64,000 nucleotides of DNA from DATHTS01 sp041940425 (GCA_041940425.1 JBGTSF010000007.1:1-64000); one strand, 5' to 3'; positions 34,724 through 43,318 are shown, counted from the first letter of the stretch. Notes: generated from the sequence alone by a model not told the origin. Made by a program: numbers and translations.

Positions 34724-35775
34724 AAGGAAAAAGAATTTTAGTTACAGGCGGTACTGGATCGTTGGGTAAAACGCTGGTCAGAAGAATTCTGACGGGCGAA
34801 ATGGGAATGCCCGAAAAACTCACGGTTTTTTCGAGGGACGAAGCCAAACAGCATTTTATGCGGCTCGAATATTTAAATCCGAAAGTCGCGACCGACGATA
34901 TAATTTACAAAAATTCCCAAAATGTTCTCAATTTCAGGATCGGCGACGTTCGTGATTATACCGCTCTTTTGTCGGCGATGAGAGAAACCGAGATTGTTTT
35001 TCACGCGGCGGCGTTAAAGCAGGTTCCGTCGTGCGAATATTTTCCGTTCGAAGCCGTTTTAACTAATATAAACGGTGCGAATAATGTAGTTAAAGCTATT
35101 CGGGAGAATAATTTGCCGGTTCGAAAAGTAGTCGGTGTTTCAACCGATAAAGCCTGCAAGCCGATTAACGTAATGGGAATGACCAAGGCGATTCAGGAAA
35201 GGATTTTAATCGAAGCCAACCGCGATTGTTCGGAAACGAGTTTTACATGCGTCAGATACGGCAACGTCATCGCTTCGAGAGGTTCGATAATTCCTCTGTT
35301 TGTCGAGCAGATCGAAAATAATTCGACCGTAACGGTAACTTTGCCGGAAATGACCAGATTTTTGCTGAGTCTGGACAGAGCGGTTGACACCGTGTTTGCC
35401 GCCTTGAGCGATGGAAAACCGGGCGAAACATACATTCCGAAAGTTCCGGCGGCAAAGATCGTTGATGTGGCGAAAGCATTGATGGGCGATAAAAATCTGG
35501 AGATCAAATTTACGGGAATCAGACCGGGCGAAAAGATCCATGAAATAATGGTTTCGGAAGAAGAATGTTTCAGGACGATCGAGAGAAACGGTTATTACGT
35601 GATCCTGCCGGTATTGCCGGAACTCAGAAACGAGCCTGAATTTACAAAGATTTTGGAAAGTGAGTATTCGTCGAAAGACGATAATATTTCCGTTTCTGAA
35701 TTAAAGACTTTGCTCGGGGGAGCGAGCCGGGAAATAAAAAGTTTTTTGTCGCCGAAATTAAATCCGAATCAATAA
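34708..35775 (+). CDS. UDP-GlcNAc 4,6-dehydratase/5-epimerase (WbjB/CapE type)
   Basis: FlaA1/CapD-family enzyme. NAD site VTGGTGSLGKTLV near the N-terminus, DVRDYTAL, AALKQVPSCEYFPFEAV, VSTDKACKPINVMGMTK (where Met replaces the usual Tyr of the Tyr-x3-Lys, as in this family), RYGNVIASRGS and GIRPGEKIHEIM. It turns UDP-GlcNAc into a 4-keto-6-deoxy-L-sugar nucleotide, the first step of L-FucNAc or L-QuiNAc synthesis. The start at 34708 is preferred over 34657, which would overlap the previous gene by 67 bases; even so it overlaps by 16. Confidence 0.87.
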   Translation: MEKLLEGKRILVTGGTGSLGKTLVRRILTGEMGMPEKLTVFSRDEAKQHFMRLEYLNPKVATDDIIYKNSQNVLNFRIGDVRDYTALLSAMRETEIVFHAAALKQVPSCEYFPFEAVLTNINGANNVVKAIRENNLPVRKVVGVSTDKACKPINVMGMTKAIQERILIEANRDCSETSFTCVRYGNVIASRGSIIPLFVEQIENNSTVTVTLPEMTRFLLSLDRAVDTVFAALSDGKPGETYIPKVPAAKIVDVAKALMGDKNLEIKFTGIRPGEKIHEIMVSEEECFRTIERNGYYVILPVLPELRNEPEFTKILESEYSSKDDNISVSELKTLLGGASREIKSFLSPKLNPNQ

Positions 35776-35779
35776 ATAT

Positions 35780-36880
35780 ATGAAAATAATGACGATTTTC
35801 GGAACCCGACCGGAAATAATCAGGCTCAGTCTGATTATGAAAATGCTGGATCAATATGCCGAAAACATAACCGTTCACACCGGGCAGAATTACGACGAAA
35901 GTTTAAGCGATATTTTTTTAAGGGATTTGGAAGTCCGCCAGCCGGATGAACATTTCGGGATCAAGTCGAAGAACTTCGGCGAACAGATCGGTTTAATTTT
36001 GCAAAAAACGGACGAGGTTTTAGAAAAACACAAGCCCGAAAAAGTCGTCATACTCGGCGATACGAACAGCGCGCTGGCGGCAATTGTCGCGGCGCGGCGC
36101 GGAATTCCGGTCTTTCATCTCGAAGCCGGCAATCGCTGTTACGATGACCGAGTCCCGGAAGAGATCAACCGGCGAATCATAGACCATTCGAGCCGGATTC
36201 TGCTGCCGTATACGCAGAGAAGCAAGGATAATCTCGTCCGCGAGGGCATCGAGCGCGAGAGAATTTTTGTTACCGGAAATCCGATCAGGGAAGTTTTGGA
36301 TAATTACGCCGCTTCGATCGAAAAAAGCGGTGCTTTAGAAAAACTCTCGGTAATCCCGTACGAATACTTTTTAATCACATTGCACCGCGCCGAAAATGTG
36401 GACAAACCGGCAAGACTTAAAGAACTTTTTCGGGGATTTTCAAATGTGTCGCAAAAATTCGGTAAAAAAATTCTGATCAGTACACATCCGAGAACGGCTG
36501 AAAAGCTCGTTCAATTCGGCATCAAACCGAACGCGCAAAATATAAAACTTTTAAAACCGCTCGGTTTTTTCGATTTTGTAAAGCTGGAAAAAAACGCGCT
36601 TGCGGTATTGACCGACAGCGGAACGGTGCAGGAAGAATGCAGCATCTTCGGAATACCGAATGTTACTTTGCGGGATGTTACGGAGAGACCGGAGACAATC
36701 GAATGCGGCAGTAATATTTTAAGCGGCGGCGAACCCGGTTTGATCGTCAAGGCAGTCGAAATCGCCATATCACAACCCGCGACATGGAAACCGCCCGAAG
36801 AATATCTGGTCGAGAATGTGGCGCAGACGGTTTGTAAGGTAATTCTGGGATATACGAGTATTAAAAGTCACGCGAGTTGA
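35780..36880 (+). CDS. UDP-N-acetylglucosamine 2-epimerase-like (WbjD/CapG type)
   Basis: Non-hydrolysing 2-epimerase fold: IFGTRPEIIRLSLIMKML start, HTGQNYDESLSDIF, ILGDTNSALAAI, HLEAGNRCYDDRVPEEINR, TLHRAENVD and the late LTDSGTVQEECSIFGIP. The EAGNRCYDDRVPEE form points to the CapG/WbjD group rather than WecB, fitting the last step of UDP-L-FucNAc/L-QuiNAc synthesis (C2 epimerisation). It starts 4 bases after the dehydratase. Confidence 0.87.
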   Translation: MKIMTIFGTRPEIIRLSLIMKMLDQYAENITVHTGQNYDESLSDIFLRDLEVRQPDEHFGIKSKNFGEQIGLILQKTDEVLEKHKPEKVVILGDTNSALAAIVAARRGIPVFHLEAGNRCYDDRVPEEINRRIIDHSSRILLPYTQRSKDNLVREGIERERIFVTGNPIREVLDNYAASIEKSGALEKLSVIPYEYFLITLHRAENVDKPARLKELFRGFSNVSQKFGKKILISTHPRTAEKLVQFGIKPNAQNIKLLKPLGFFDFVKLEKNALAVLTDSGTVQEECSIFGIPNVTLRDVTERPETIECGSNILSGGEPGLIVKAVEIAISQPATWKPPEEYLVENVAQTVCKVILGYTSIKSHAS

Positions 36881-36892
36881 ATGTTTTGAATA

Positions 36893-38167
36893 ATGGCAAA
36901 AAAAAAAGGCGAGAAATTATTTCAAAAGAAAAAAAAATTGTGGATTATCACGGAATTGTATTACCCGGAAAACAATCAGACGGGCTATTACATGACGCAA
37001 ATCGGTGAGGGGTTGACAGAGGTGTTCGATGTCAAAATAATTTGCGGTCAGCCGAATTACGCTTTTCGCGGGACCATCGCCCCGAAGCACGAGATACACA
37101 AAGACGTTGAAATTTTCCGCGTCCGTGGAACGACGCTCGATAAAAATATCTTATTATTTCGTTTGGTAAATATGATAACTCACGGTTGTTCGGTTTTTTT
37201 TACCGCGCTTCTCAAAATAAAAAAAAACGATGAGGTTCTGACTGTTTCCGCCCCCCCTTCACTACCGTTTTTAGCGGCATTAGCCGCCAAAATAAAAGGT
37301 GTCGAATATTCCGTGATTATTCAGGATAAATATCCTGAGATTCTGATCGCCGTGAAAAAAGCCAAAACGGACGGACTTTTTATAAGAGTTTTTAACCGGA
37401 TCAACCGTTGGCTTTATAGAAATGCCCGAAAAATTATCGTTGTTGGGCGCGATATGAAAGATGTCGTCGAACGGCAGATGGATTACAAAACAAATCGGAA
37501 TCAGAATTTGGTGGTAATTCCCAATTGGGCGGCACTCGAAGAAATCGAGCCGCAACCGAAAATGGAAAACGAGCTTTTAAAAAAGCTCGGTATAGCCGAT
37601 AAATTTATTTTTTTATACGCCGGAAATATGGGGCATCCGCAAGATGTCGAAAGCATTATCGAATGTGCCGGAAAACTGAAAGATCACGACCAGATCAGGT
37701 TTATTTTTATCGGCGGCGGCGTGAAGCGAAAATGGGTCGAATCGCAGATCGAAAAGCAGAGGCTGGAAAATGTATTTTTGCTTGACCCGCAGCCGAGAGA
37801 AGAACAAACCAATTTTTTGAATGCCTGTGATGTCGGATTTGTATCGCTCGTCAATAGAATGTACGGGGTGGCGATGCCGAGCCGGACATATAATTTTCTG
37901 GCTGCCGGAAAACCGATTCTGGCATTGACCGAGAAAAATTCCGAAGTCGAGCGGATCATTTTGGAAGAAAATGTCGGTTGGACGGTCGAACCGCAAAATC
38001 CAGAACTTCTTTTGAAAGCGATTTTGGAAATTTACAGGCAAAGAAAAAATCTGGATGAAATGTCCGATACTGCCCGAAGGGCGGCAGTATTAAAATGCAA
38101 TGCCGGAAAATCGATAAAAAAGTATCGTGAAGTTTTAAAGCCTGCGTCTGATAACGCACTGACATAA
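36893..38167 (+). CDS. Glycosyltransferase family 4 (WbuB-like)
   Basis: GT-B enzyme with LWIITELYYPENNQTGYYMT at the start and GVAMPSRTYNFLAAGKPILAL near the end. The layout and the position right after the L-FucNAc/L-QuiNAc genes match WbuB, an L-FucNAc transferase of some E. coli O-antigen clusters. The substrate is inferred from context only. The very A-rich first 40 bases encode a Lys-rich start; an internal start is possible. Confidence 0.86.
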   Translation: MAKKKGEKLFQKKKKLWIITELYYPENNQTGYYMTQIGEGLTEVFDVKIICGQPNYAFRGTIAPKHEIHKDVEIFRVRGTTLDKNILLFRLVNMITHGCSVFFTALLKIKKNDEVLTVSAPPSLPFLAALAAKIKGVEYSVIIQDKYPEILIAVKKAKTDGLFIRVFNRINRWLYRNARKIIVVGRDMKDVVERQMDYKTNRNQNLVVIPNWAALEEIEPQPKMENELLKKLGIADKFIFLYAGNMGHPQDVESIIECAGKLKDHDQIRFIFIGGGVKRKWVESQIEKQRLENVFLLDPQPREEQTNFLNACDVGFVSLVNRMYGVAMPSRTYNFLAAGKPILALTEKNSEVERIILEENVGWTVEPQNPELLLKAILEIYRQRKNLDEMSDTARRAAVLKCNAGKSIKKYREVLKPASDNALT

Positions 38168-38180
38168 ATTAAAAATAAAA

Positions 38181-39149
38181 ATGAAAGTAATGGTAACAGG
38201 TGCGACGGGATTTATCGGCAGGGAAATAGTTTCAAAATTAAAATCGGAAAATTTCGAGATAGTCGGGGTATCGCGGCATTTCGGAGGGCAGACATCGGAA
38301 TTCAGAATTTTATGCGCGGACATCACCGATCGAGACGGCATTTTTAAGCTTGCGGAAGAGGGAAGGTTTGATGCGGTCGTTCACTGCGCGGGTTTGGCAC
38401 ATCAATTCGGAAGAGTCGAAAAAGAGAGATTTGAAAACATCAACGTCGTCGGAACGAAAAATGTTGCCGAGTTGGCTGTCAAAACAAATGCCGCGCATTT
38501 TATATTATTGAGTTCGACCGCCGTTTACGGTTTACAAAATAAAGCTTTGGATGAAGCGGCGGATTGTCTGCCGGAAACCGTCTATGCCGAAAGCAAATTA
38601 AACGCGGAGAATATTTGCCGCGAAATTTGCGAAAAAAACAGAATACCGTTGACCATATTTCGCTTAGCTCCCGTTCTGGGAGAAAAGGGAGCCGGAAATA
38701 TTCCGCGGCTGATCCGGGCGATTTATAACAGGCGATTTATATGGGTCGGGAACGGGGAAAATAAGAAGTCTCTGATTTATGTCGGCGATGTCGCCGATGC
38801 CTGTTTGAAACTTCTAACCGAAAAAAAGAATTTTACAGAGATTTTTAATCTGGCTTCAAATCCGGTAACAATGAAAAAGCTGGTTTCGGTCATCTCCGGG
38901 AAATTAAATAAACCGATACCGAAGTTACGGATTCCGGATTTTATTCCCGGTTTGATTTTTGCGGTCGGTTCAAAAATTTTTAAGTCGGAAAAGCTGGACG
39001 GAATCCGGCAGACTTTTGAAAAATGGATTTCCGAGGACATATATCTGTCGGGCAAAATAAATACCGAGTATGGTTTCGTGGCGAAAACCGAAGTCGAACA
39101 GGCGGTTGAAAAGCAATGCGAATGGTTTTTGCGGAAGCTGAATGAATAA
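38181..39149 (+). CDS. SDR-family nucleotide-sugar C4-reductase/epimerase (WbpV-like)
   Basis: Extended SDR: VTGATGFIGREIV, LLSSTAVYG and VYAESKLNAE (Tyr-x3-Lys). Like WbpV and WbpK in Pseudomonas, it lies directly before a WbpL-type sugar-phosphate transferase. Those enzymes reduce the 4-keto group of UDP-4-keto-QuiNAc to UDP-QuiNAc or UDP-FucNAc, the priming sugar. This function is likely but inferred from gene order. Confidence 0.82.
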   Translation: MKVMVTGATGFIGREIVSKLKSENFEIVGVSRHFGGQTSEFRILCADITDRDGIFKLAEEGRFDAVVHCAGLAHQFGRVEKERFENINVVGTKNVAELAVKTNAAHFILLSSTAVYGLQNKALDEAADCLPETVYAESKLNAENICREICEKNRIPLTIFRLAPVLGEKGAGNIPRLIRAIYNRRFIWVGNGENKKSLIYVGDVADACLKLLTEKKNFTEIFNLASNPVTMKKLVSVISGKLNKPIPKLRIPDFIPGLIFAVGSKIFKSEKLDGIRQTFEKWISEDIYLSGKINTEYGFVAKTEVEQAVEKQCEWFLRKLNE

Positions 39150-39165
39150 ACAAATATATTAGGGC

Positions 39166-40209
39166 GTGATTTTTATCTTTTTAATAATTAGCGGATTTTT
39201 TCTAACCATTTTAGGCATCGAATTATTTTTGAGATGGTCAAGAAAAAATCAGATTTACGATATACCGAATGAACGCAGTTCGCACCATACGCCGACCCCG
39301 GTCGGAGGCGGGCTGATTATCGTTTTTGTTTCATTAGGACTTTTTTTTCTTTATCTGTTGATCAATGAAAAAGAAGTTCCCTGGACATATTTCGGCGGCG
39401 CGGCTTTGATCGCATTGATCAGCTGGTTGGACGATTTATATTCGATCCCGGCGGCGGTCAGATTTTTTTGTCATGGCGTTGCCGCTCTTTTCGTGATTTT
39501 CGGGCTGGGAATAATTGATAATATATATCTGCCGGTAATCGGAAATTTTCAGATCGGAAATTTCGTCTATGTATTGTGGTTTCTATGGATTGTTTGGCTG
39601 ATTAACGCCTATAATTTTATGGACGGAATTGACGGAATTGCCGGAATACAGGCAATAACTGCCGCTTTTGGCTGGGCTTTTCTAGGGTATTTGCAGGGGA
39701 TCGAGGAGGCGGCGTTTTTCGGAACGTTATTGGCTTTTTCCTGTGTCGGGTTTTTGATATATAACTGGCAGCCGGCGAAAATATTTATGGGCGATGTAGG
39801 GAGCGCGTTTCTTGGGTTTACATTTGCCGTATTTCCGCTTTTTCCGGCGGGTAAGTCGAACGCCGATTCGGGGACGTTTTTGCTCGTCAGCGTTTTGTTC
39901 GTCTGGCTTTTCGTTTTTGATTCGGTAAGAACTTTTGTTGTCCGCCTGTTTGAGGGCGAAGCGGTCTGGAAGGCTCATCGAAGGCATATCTATCAAAAAC
40001 TCGTGATCGAGGGATTTTCCCACCGATTCGTAACGGTTCTTTACGGGGTTCTGTCATTTATAATTTCTATTTTGACGATTCTGAGGCTTTATTACGGCGT
40101 GCCGGACGATCTTTTTCTTTATCTTACTGTCGGGTTGGTTTCGGCGTGGTTATTGATTTTCGCGTATTATTCAAAAGGTTTTGTCGGTAAATTCAAGGGG
40201 AGTAAATGA
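39166..40209 (+). CDS. Undecaprenyl-phosphate sugar-1-phosphate transferase (WbpL/WecA family)
   Basis: Integral membrane enzyme of the MraY/WecA family with about 10 membrane segments. Motifs: IYDIPNERSSHHTPTPVGGG (cytosolic loop 1), WLDDLYSIP and NFMDGIDGIAG (Asp-rich catalytic loops), MGDVGSAFLGF, and AHRRHIYQKL. The PNxRSSH-type motif is that of the WbpL group, which transfers FucNAc- or QuiNAc-1-phosphate to undecaprenyl phosphate and so starts the repeat unit. The GTG start is 16 bases after the reductase. Its end overlaps the HprK-like gene by 4 bases (ATGA). Confidence 0.92.
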   Translation: MIFIFLIISGFFLTILGIELFLRWSRKNQIYDIPNERSSHHTPTPVGGGLIIVFVSLGLFFLYLLINEKEVPWTYFGGAALIALISWLDDLYSIPAAVRFFCHGVAALFVIFGLGIIDNIYLPVIGNFQIGNFVYVLWFLWIVWLINAYNFMDGIDGIAGIQAITAAFGWAFLGYLQGIEEAAFFGTLLAFSCVGFLIYNWQPAKIFMGDVGSAFLGFTFAVFPLFPAGKSNADSGTFLLVSVLFVWLFVFDSVRTFVVRLFEGEAVWKAHRRHIYQKLVIEGFSHRFVTVLYGVLSFIISILTILRLYYGVPDDLFLYLTVGLVSAWLLIFAYYSKGFVGKFKGSK

Positions 40210-41027
40210 GAGAGAACGGAAGTCGAAATAGGATAAACTTTGAAGCTTTCGGCGTGAGAATCGAAGTCAACTCCAACGATTCGGAACTTTTAACAAAGAT
40301 CAGGAAAATTTTGCCGCAGGTTGTCCCGGTTGATCTGAACTTCCAGACCGGCGCGAAGGTCGAACATATTTTTGATTTAAAGCGCGACAAATCTTCGGGA
40401 AAAATTATCTTCTCGAAAAACGGCGGAGAAATTTCGAGTTACGGGAACGAAGACCGGCTGATCGAATTTTTGTCGAGCCGGATTAGAATAACGGTTGCGG
40501 AATTTGCCGAATCGAAAGTTTTTATACACGCCGGGGCGGTTGGTTGGAAAGGTTCGGGGATAATAATTCCCGGAAGAAGTTACAGCGGGAAGACGACTCT
40601 CGTGTCCGAACTTATAAAATACGGCGCGGAATATTATTCGGATGAATACGCGGTTTTGGATGAGAGAGGATTTCTTCACCCGTATCCGAAGATGCTTTCA
40701 ATGCGCGGGATAATTGACGATTACTCGCAGGTTGACACCCTGCCGGAAGTTTTCGGAGCGAAGATCGGGAAGGAATCTATTCCGGTAAAATTGGTCTTAA
40801 TCACCGAATTTCAAAAAGAGAGTTTTTGGGATCCGCAGGTATTGAAATCGGGCGAAGGCGTGATGGAGATTCTGCAACATACTATACCGATTAGATTTAA
40901 ACCGGAATTTGTTTTAAGAGTCTTGAAAAAAACTTTTAGTCGTGCCATAATCGCCAAGAGTAAAAGAGGCGAAGCAAGGTTGTCTATTCCGTTGATCATT
41001 GATTTGTTTGAAACGGTTTGTAAATAG
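40206..41027 (+). CDS. HPr-kinase-like protein (HprK-related kinase)
   Basis: 273 residues, of which the C-terminal half resembles the HPr kinase/phosphorylase ATPase domain: FIHAGAVGWKG, P-loop GRSYSGKT (123-130), YYSDEYAVL with an acidic pair, and a C-terminal segment with HTIPIRF. HprK-related kinases of this kind (TIGRFAM HprK-rel groups) occur with PqqD-domain proteins and NTP_transf_5 proteins, as here, and in lasso-peptide clusters. It probably phosphorylates a peptide or protein partner, not HPr. It overlaps the WbpL-type gene by 4 bases, so it is coupled to the polysaccharide operon. Confidence 0.83.
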   Translation: MRENGSRNRINFEAFGVRIEVNSNDSELLTKIRKILPQVVPVDLNFQTGAKVEHIFDLKRDKSSGKIIFSKNGGEISSYGNEDRLIEFLSSRIRITVAEFAESKVFIHAGAVGWKGSGIIIPGRSYSGKTTLVSELIKYGAEYYSDEYAVLDERGFLHPYPKMLSMRGIIDDYSQVDTLPEVFGAKIGKESIPVKLVLITEFQKESFWDPQVLKSGEGVMEILQHTIPIRFKPEFVLRVLKKTFSRAIIAKSKRGEARLSIPLIIDLFETVCK

Positions 41028-41080
41028 ATTTATGTGAATTAAAAGAAGAAAATGCGGGCTCTTTTATGAAACGGAAGTCG

Positions 41081-41172
41081 GCTTTGTCAAATATCAAATA
41101 TTGATTATCTGAACCCTCGGCAGGCTTTGACGGTTTTCATCGTCAAATTATTTGGTATTTGATATTTGAAAA
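41081..41172 (+). repeat. Nested inverted repeats in the leader of the PqqD-domain gene
   Basis: A perfect 14-base inverted repeat, TCAAATATCAAATA at 41087-41100 and its complement at 41156-41169, encloses a second hairpin, TTTGACG (41126-41132) with CGTCAAA (41141-41147). It lies in the 235-base gap before the PqqD-domain gene. It could be a structured leader, a regulator site or a small mobile repeat. Confidence 0.7.
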
Positions 41173-41249
41173 TCCTGAATCGGACGTATAGATTTTAGGT
41201 CACGGTTCGGACGGATTTATGTTTTATATCGAGAATTGAAAATTGTCAT

Positions 41250-41254
41250 GGAGG
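41250..41254 (+). promoter_or_regulatory. Strong ribosome binding site (GGAGG) setting the start at 41263
   Basis: GGAGG lies 8 bases before ATG 41263. The alternative in-frame TTG (41236) and ATG (41248) are upstream of or overlap it, so 41263 is the likely start. Confidence 0.75.
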
Positions 41255-41262
41255 AAAAACTT

Positions 41263-41763
41263 ATGAAAAACTCGCTAATTCCTGTCGCGCGCAAGGCTGA
41301 TCTGGTGATACAGGAACTGCAGGACGAGATTTTGGTATTTGATACTAAAACTAACAAGGCGCATTGTTTAAATGATACTGCTTCGACGGTTTGGAGATTT
41401 TGCGACGGAAAGAATTCGGTATCGGATATAAATGATCTTATCGAGATTCAGACCGGAGCAAAGGTTCCCGAAAGTTTGGTCTGGCTGGCACTTGACCAAC
41501 TTAGTGAAAAAGAGCTTCTGGAAGATAAAGTCGAGGGAATTTCGGCGGGACAAAACCGGCGGCAGGTTTTGAAAAAGATAGGTCTGGCATCAATGGTAGC
41601 ACTGCCGATCGTCGCGTCTTTGACCGTGCCGACCGCCGCCCTGGCGGTTGCCTGTTCGGGGGTCGTAACGACCTGCGTCGGATGCGCCGACGGCACGCCG
41701 TGCGATGTGGATATGGACACGGTCGTCGGAATGTGTCTGGCGGGCGCATGCGCGGGTGATTAG
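41263..41763 (+). CDS. PqqD-domain protein with internal Tat-like signal and Cys-rich tail
   Basis: Three parts are visible. Residues 1-92 form a PqqD-like domain (winged-helix peptide-binding fold, RRE family): ILVFDTKTNKAHCLNDTASTVW and the downstream LAL-x-QLSEKELL helix. Residues 99-128 are a Tat-like signal: NRRQVLKK followed by a hydrophobic run ending in PTAALAVA. Residues 131-166 are a short Gly/Ala-rich tail with six Cys (131, 138, 141, 147, 158, 163). The signal is not at the N-terminus, so the product would hold PqqD inside and the tail outside the membrane, or be cut. It may be a peptide precursor fused to its own recognition domain. That is inference. Confidence 0.8.
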   Translation: MKNSLIPVARKADLVIQELQDEILVFDTKTNKAHCLNDTASTVWRFCDGKNSVSDINDLIEIQTGAKVPESLVWLALDQLSEKELLEDKVEGISAGQNRRQVLKKIGLASMVALPIVASLTVPTAALAVACSGVVTTCVGCADGTPCDVDMDTVVGMCLAGACAGD

Positions 41764-41784
41764 AGTTTTGTCAGGTAGATCGTG

Positions 41785-41829
41785 AAGCGGAAACCGTTGA
41801 TGTAAATCCGGTTTCTGCTTTATTTTTTT
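41785..41829 (+). terminator. Intrinsic terminator after the PqqD-domain gene
   Basis: Arms 41785-41796 (AAGCGGAAACCG) and 41809-41820 pair over 12 bases with one mismatch, 12-base loop, then TATTTTTTTT. It would end most transcripts after the short PqqD/Cys gene, so this gene may be expressed more than the next. Confidence 0.8.
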
Positions 41830-41833
41830 TGAA

Positions 41834-42685
41834 ATGTTTTACAATTCGGATAAGGAAAAATTTCAGATACTCGCCTATCAATTGAATTTGAAGAAGACAG
41901 AAGCCGTTTTCGCAACTCTCAACGCAAAAAATATCTCTCCGGTTTTGATTAAAGGGCTGGCGGCGGCTCAAAACTACCCGAAAACACATCAGAGAACATT
42001 TAGCGATATAGATTTGGCTGTTGATCCGAAGGATTTTGTAACGGCTCGCAGGGTTATACGTGAGAACCAGTTTCATGTTGACCTGCATAGGGGATTGAGA
42101 CATCTGGACACTTTAAAGTGGGATGAATTATACGGCAGGACGCGTTTTATAAAATCCGGCGAATTAGAAATCCGGGTTTTATGTCCCGAAGATCATCTAC
42201 GGGTTTTATGCGTTCATTGGCTCAACGACGGCGGGGCGGACAGGTCTCGGCTGTGGGATATATATTTTGCTTTGGAAAATAGAGCTGATGATTTTGATTG
42301 GGACAGATTTTTGGGTGTTGTGGATGCAAAGAGGAGACGCTGGCTGATAACCGTTCTGCTCCTGGCAAATAAATATTTCGGCTTGGAGATTGAGGAAGAA
42401 AACTTGGATTTAAGTTTGTATAGTTTGCCCGGATGGGTTTTGAGGGAAGTTGAAAATGAATGGAAGTGCGATGAGAGGCTTATTCCGTTGAATCAGACAC
42501 TGCATAATAGACGACAGCTTATCAGACAGATTTTGAAAAGGATGCCGCCCAATGCGTTGCAGGCTTTGGTTGAAACCGATGAAATGATAAATGAAACGCC
42601 CGGATTCGCAGTTCGTTTTGAAAATATTTTAAAAAGGTCGCTTCCATCGGCAAAAAGATTTCTGGGTATCAGCATAGACGAGTAA
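41834..42685 (+). CDS. NTP_transf_5 family nucleotidyltransferase-like protein
   Basis: 283 residues matching the NTP_transf_5 group: LKKTEAVFATLNAKNISPVLIKG, RTFSDIDLAVDPKDF (a nucleotidyltransferase-type GD/DID acidic motif), HWLNDGGADRSRLWDIY. The family is common near PqqD and HprK-like genes in lasso-peptide and polysaccharide loci, but its reaction is not settled. Here it follows the PqqD-domain gene after a terminator. It may modify or cap the peptide; this is a guess from neighbours. Confidence 0.82.
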   Translation: MFYNSDKEKFQILAYQLNLKKTEAVFATLNAKNISPVLIKGLAAAQNYPKTHQRTFSDIDLAVDPKDFVTARRVIRENQFHVDLHRGLRHLDTLKWDELYGRTRFIKSGELEIRVLCPEDHLRVLCVHWLNDGGADRSRLWDIYFALENRADDFDWDRFLGVVDAKRRRWLITVLLLANKYFGLEIEEENLDLSLYSLPGWVLREVENEWKCDERLIPLNQTLHNRRQLIRQILKRMPPNALQALVETDEMINETPGFAVRFENILKRSLPSAKRFLGISIDE

Positions 42686-42688
42686 TTT

Positions 42689-43297
42689 GTGGAAAGTGAT
42701 AGATACATTTTGGCGATAGAGACGGGGATCGGCAGGGGGAGTTTCTCGATTATAAAGAGCGGGAAAATTCTGGATTTTCGTGTTGGGGATTCTAAATTTC
42801 GGGGTGCCGATAATTTGATTCGAAATATTGCCGAACTTTTTGCACTTAACGGAATTGAGAAATCGAAGATCGAACGTATCGTATATTCGGTTTATCCGGG
42901 GAGCCATACGGGATTGAAGGTCGGTGCTGCTGCAGCTAAAGGATTTGGTGCGGCTTGGGGTATAGATGCACGGCAGAAAAATCTTTTTGATTGTGTAGCG
43001 GATGAGTTTTTTCCGAAGACAGAAGCCGGTTTAATAATAATTCTGCCAATCGGCAAGACCGATCTGGAGTGGAGAGTCTATTCGGGGAGCAGAGTAATTT
43101 TTGAAACAGGTTGTGTAAAGGGATGGAAAACCGAGTGGAAGGATTTCGAGATGTTGTTTGAAAGCGTCGGAGAAGTCTGTCTTCCGTCGGCATTGATAGA
43201 AGATTTTAGGGTATTGCTTGAAAAATTGAATTTGGATAAAAGAATAAGAGTCGTTGATCTGGGAGACAATCTCTCAGTTTTTGTCGGGTTGAATTAG
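42689..43297 (+). CDS. TsaB-like protein (YeaZ family)
   Basis: Matches the N-terminal half of the TsaB fold: ILAIETGIGRGSFSI, then YPGSHTGLKVGAAAAKGFG, which corresponds to the PGSFTG-x-RIG motif of TsaB. TsaB works with TsaD and TsaE to make the t6A base in tRNA. The match is divergent (His in place of Phe in the motif, Glu where TsaB has Asp), and the protein is 202 residues. The RimI-like gene right after is the usual TsaB partner in many genomes, which supports the call. GTG start. Confidence 0.7.
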   Translation: MESDRYILAIETGIGRGSFSIIKSGKILDFRVGDSKFRGADNLIRNIAELFALNGIEKSKIERIVYSVYPGSHTGLKVGAAAAKGFGAAWGIDARQKNLFDCVADEFFPKTEAGLIIILPIGKTDLEWRVYSGSRVIFETGCVKGWKTEWKDFEMLFESVGEVCLPSALIEDFRVLLEKLNLDKRIRVVDLGDNLSVFVGLN

Positions 43298-43318
43298 TGT
43301 CTGTATCAAATTTGCGAA

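Noticed and set aside
40206..42685. Lasso-peptide biosynthesis cluster
   Set aside because: HprK, PqqD and NTP_transf_5 fit, but no asparagine-synthetase-like cyclase, no transglutaminase-like protease and no typical precursor (Gly1, Asp/Glu at 7-9) was seen.
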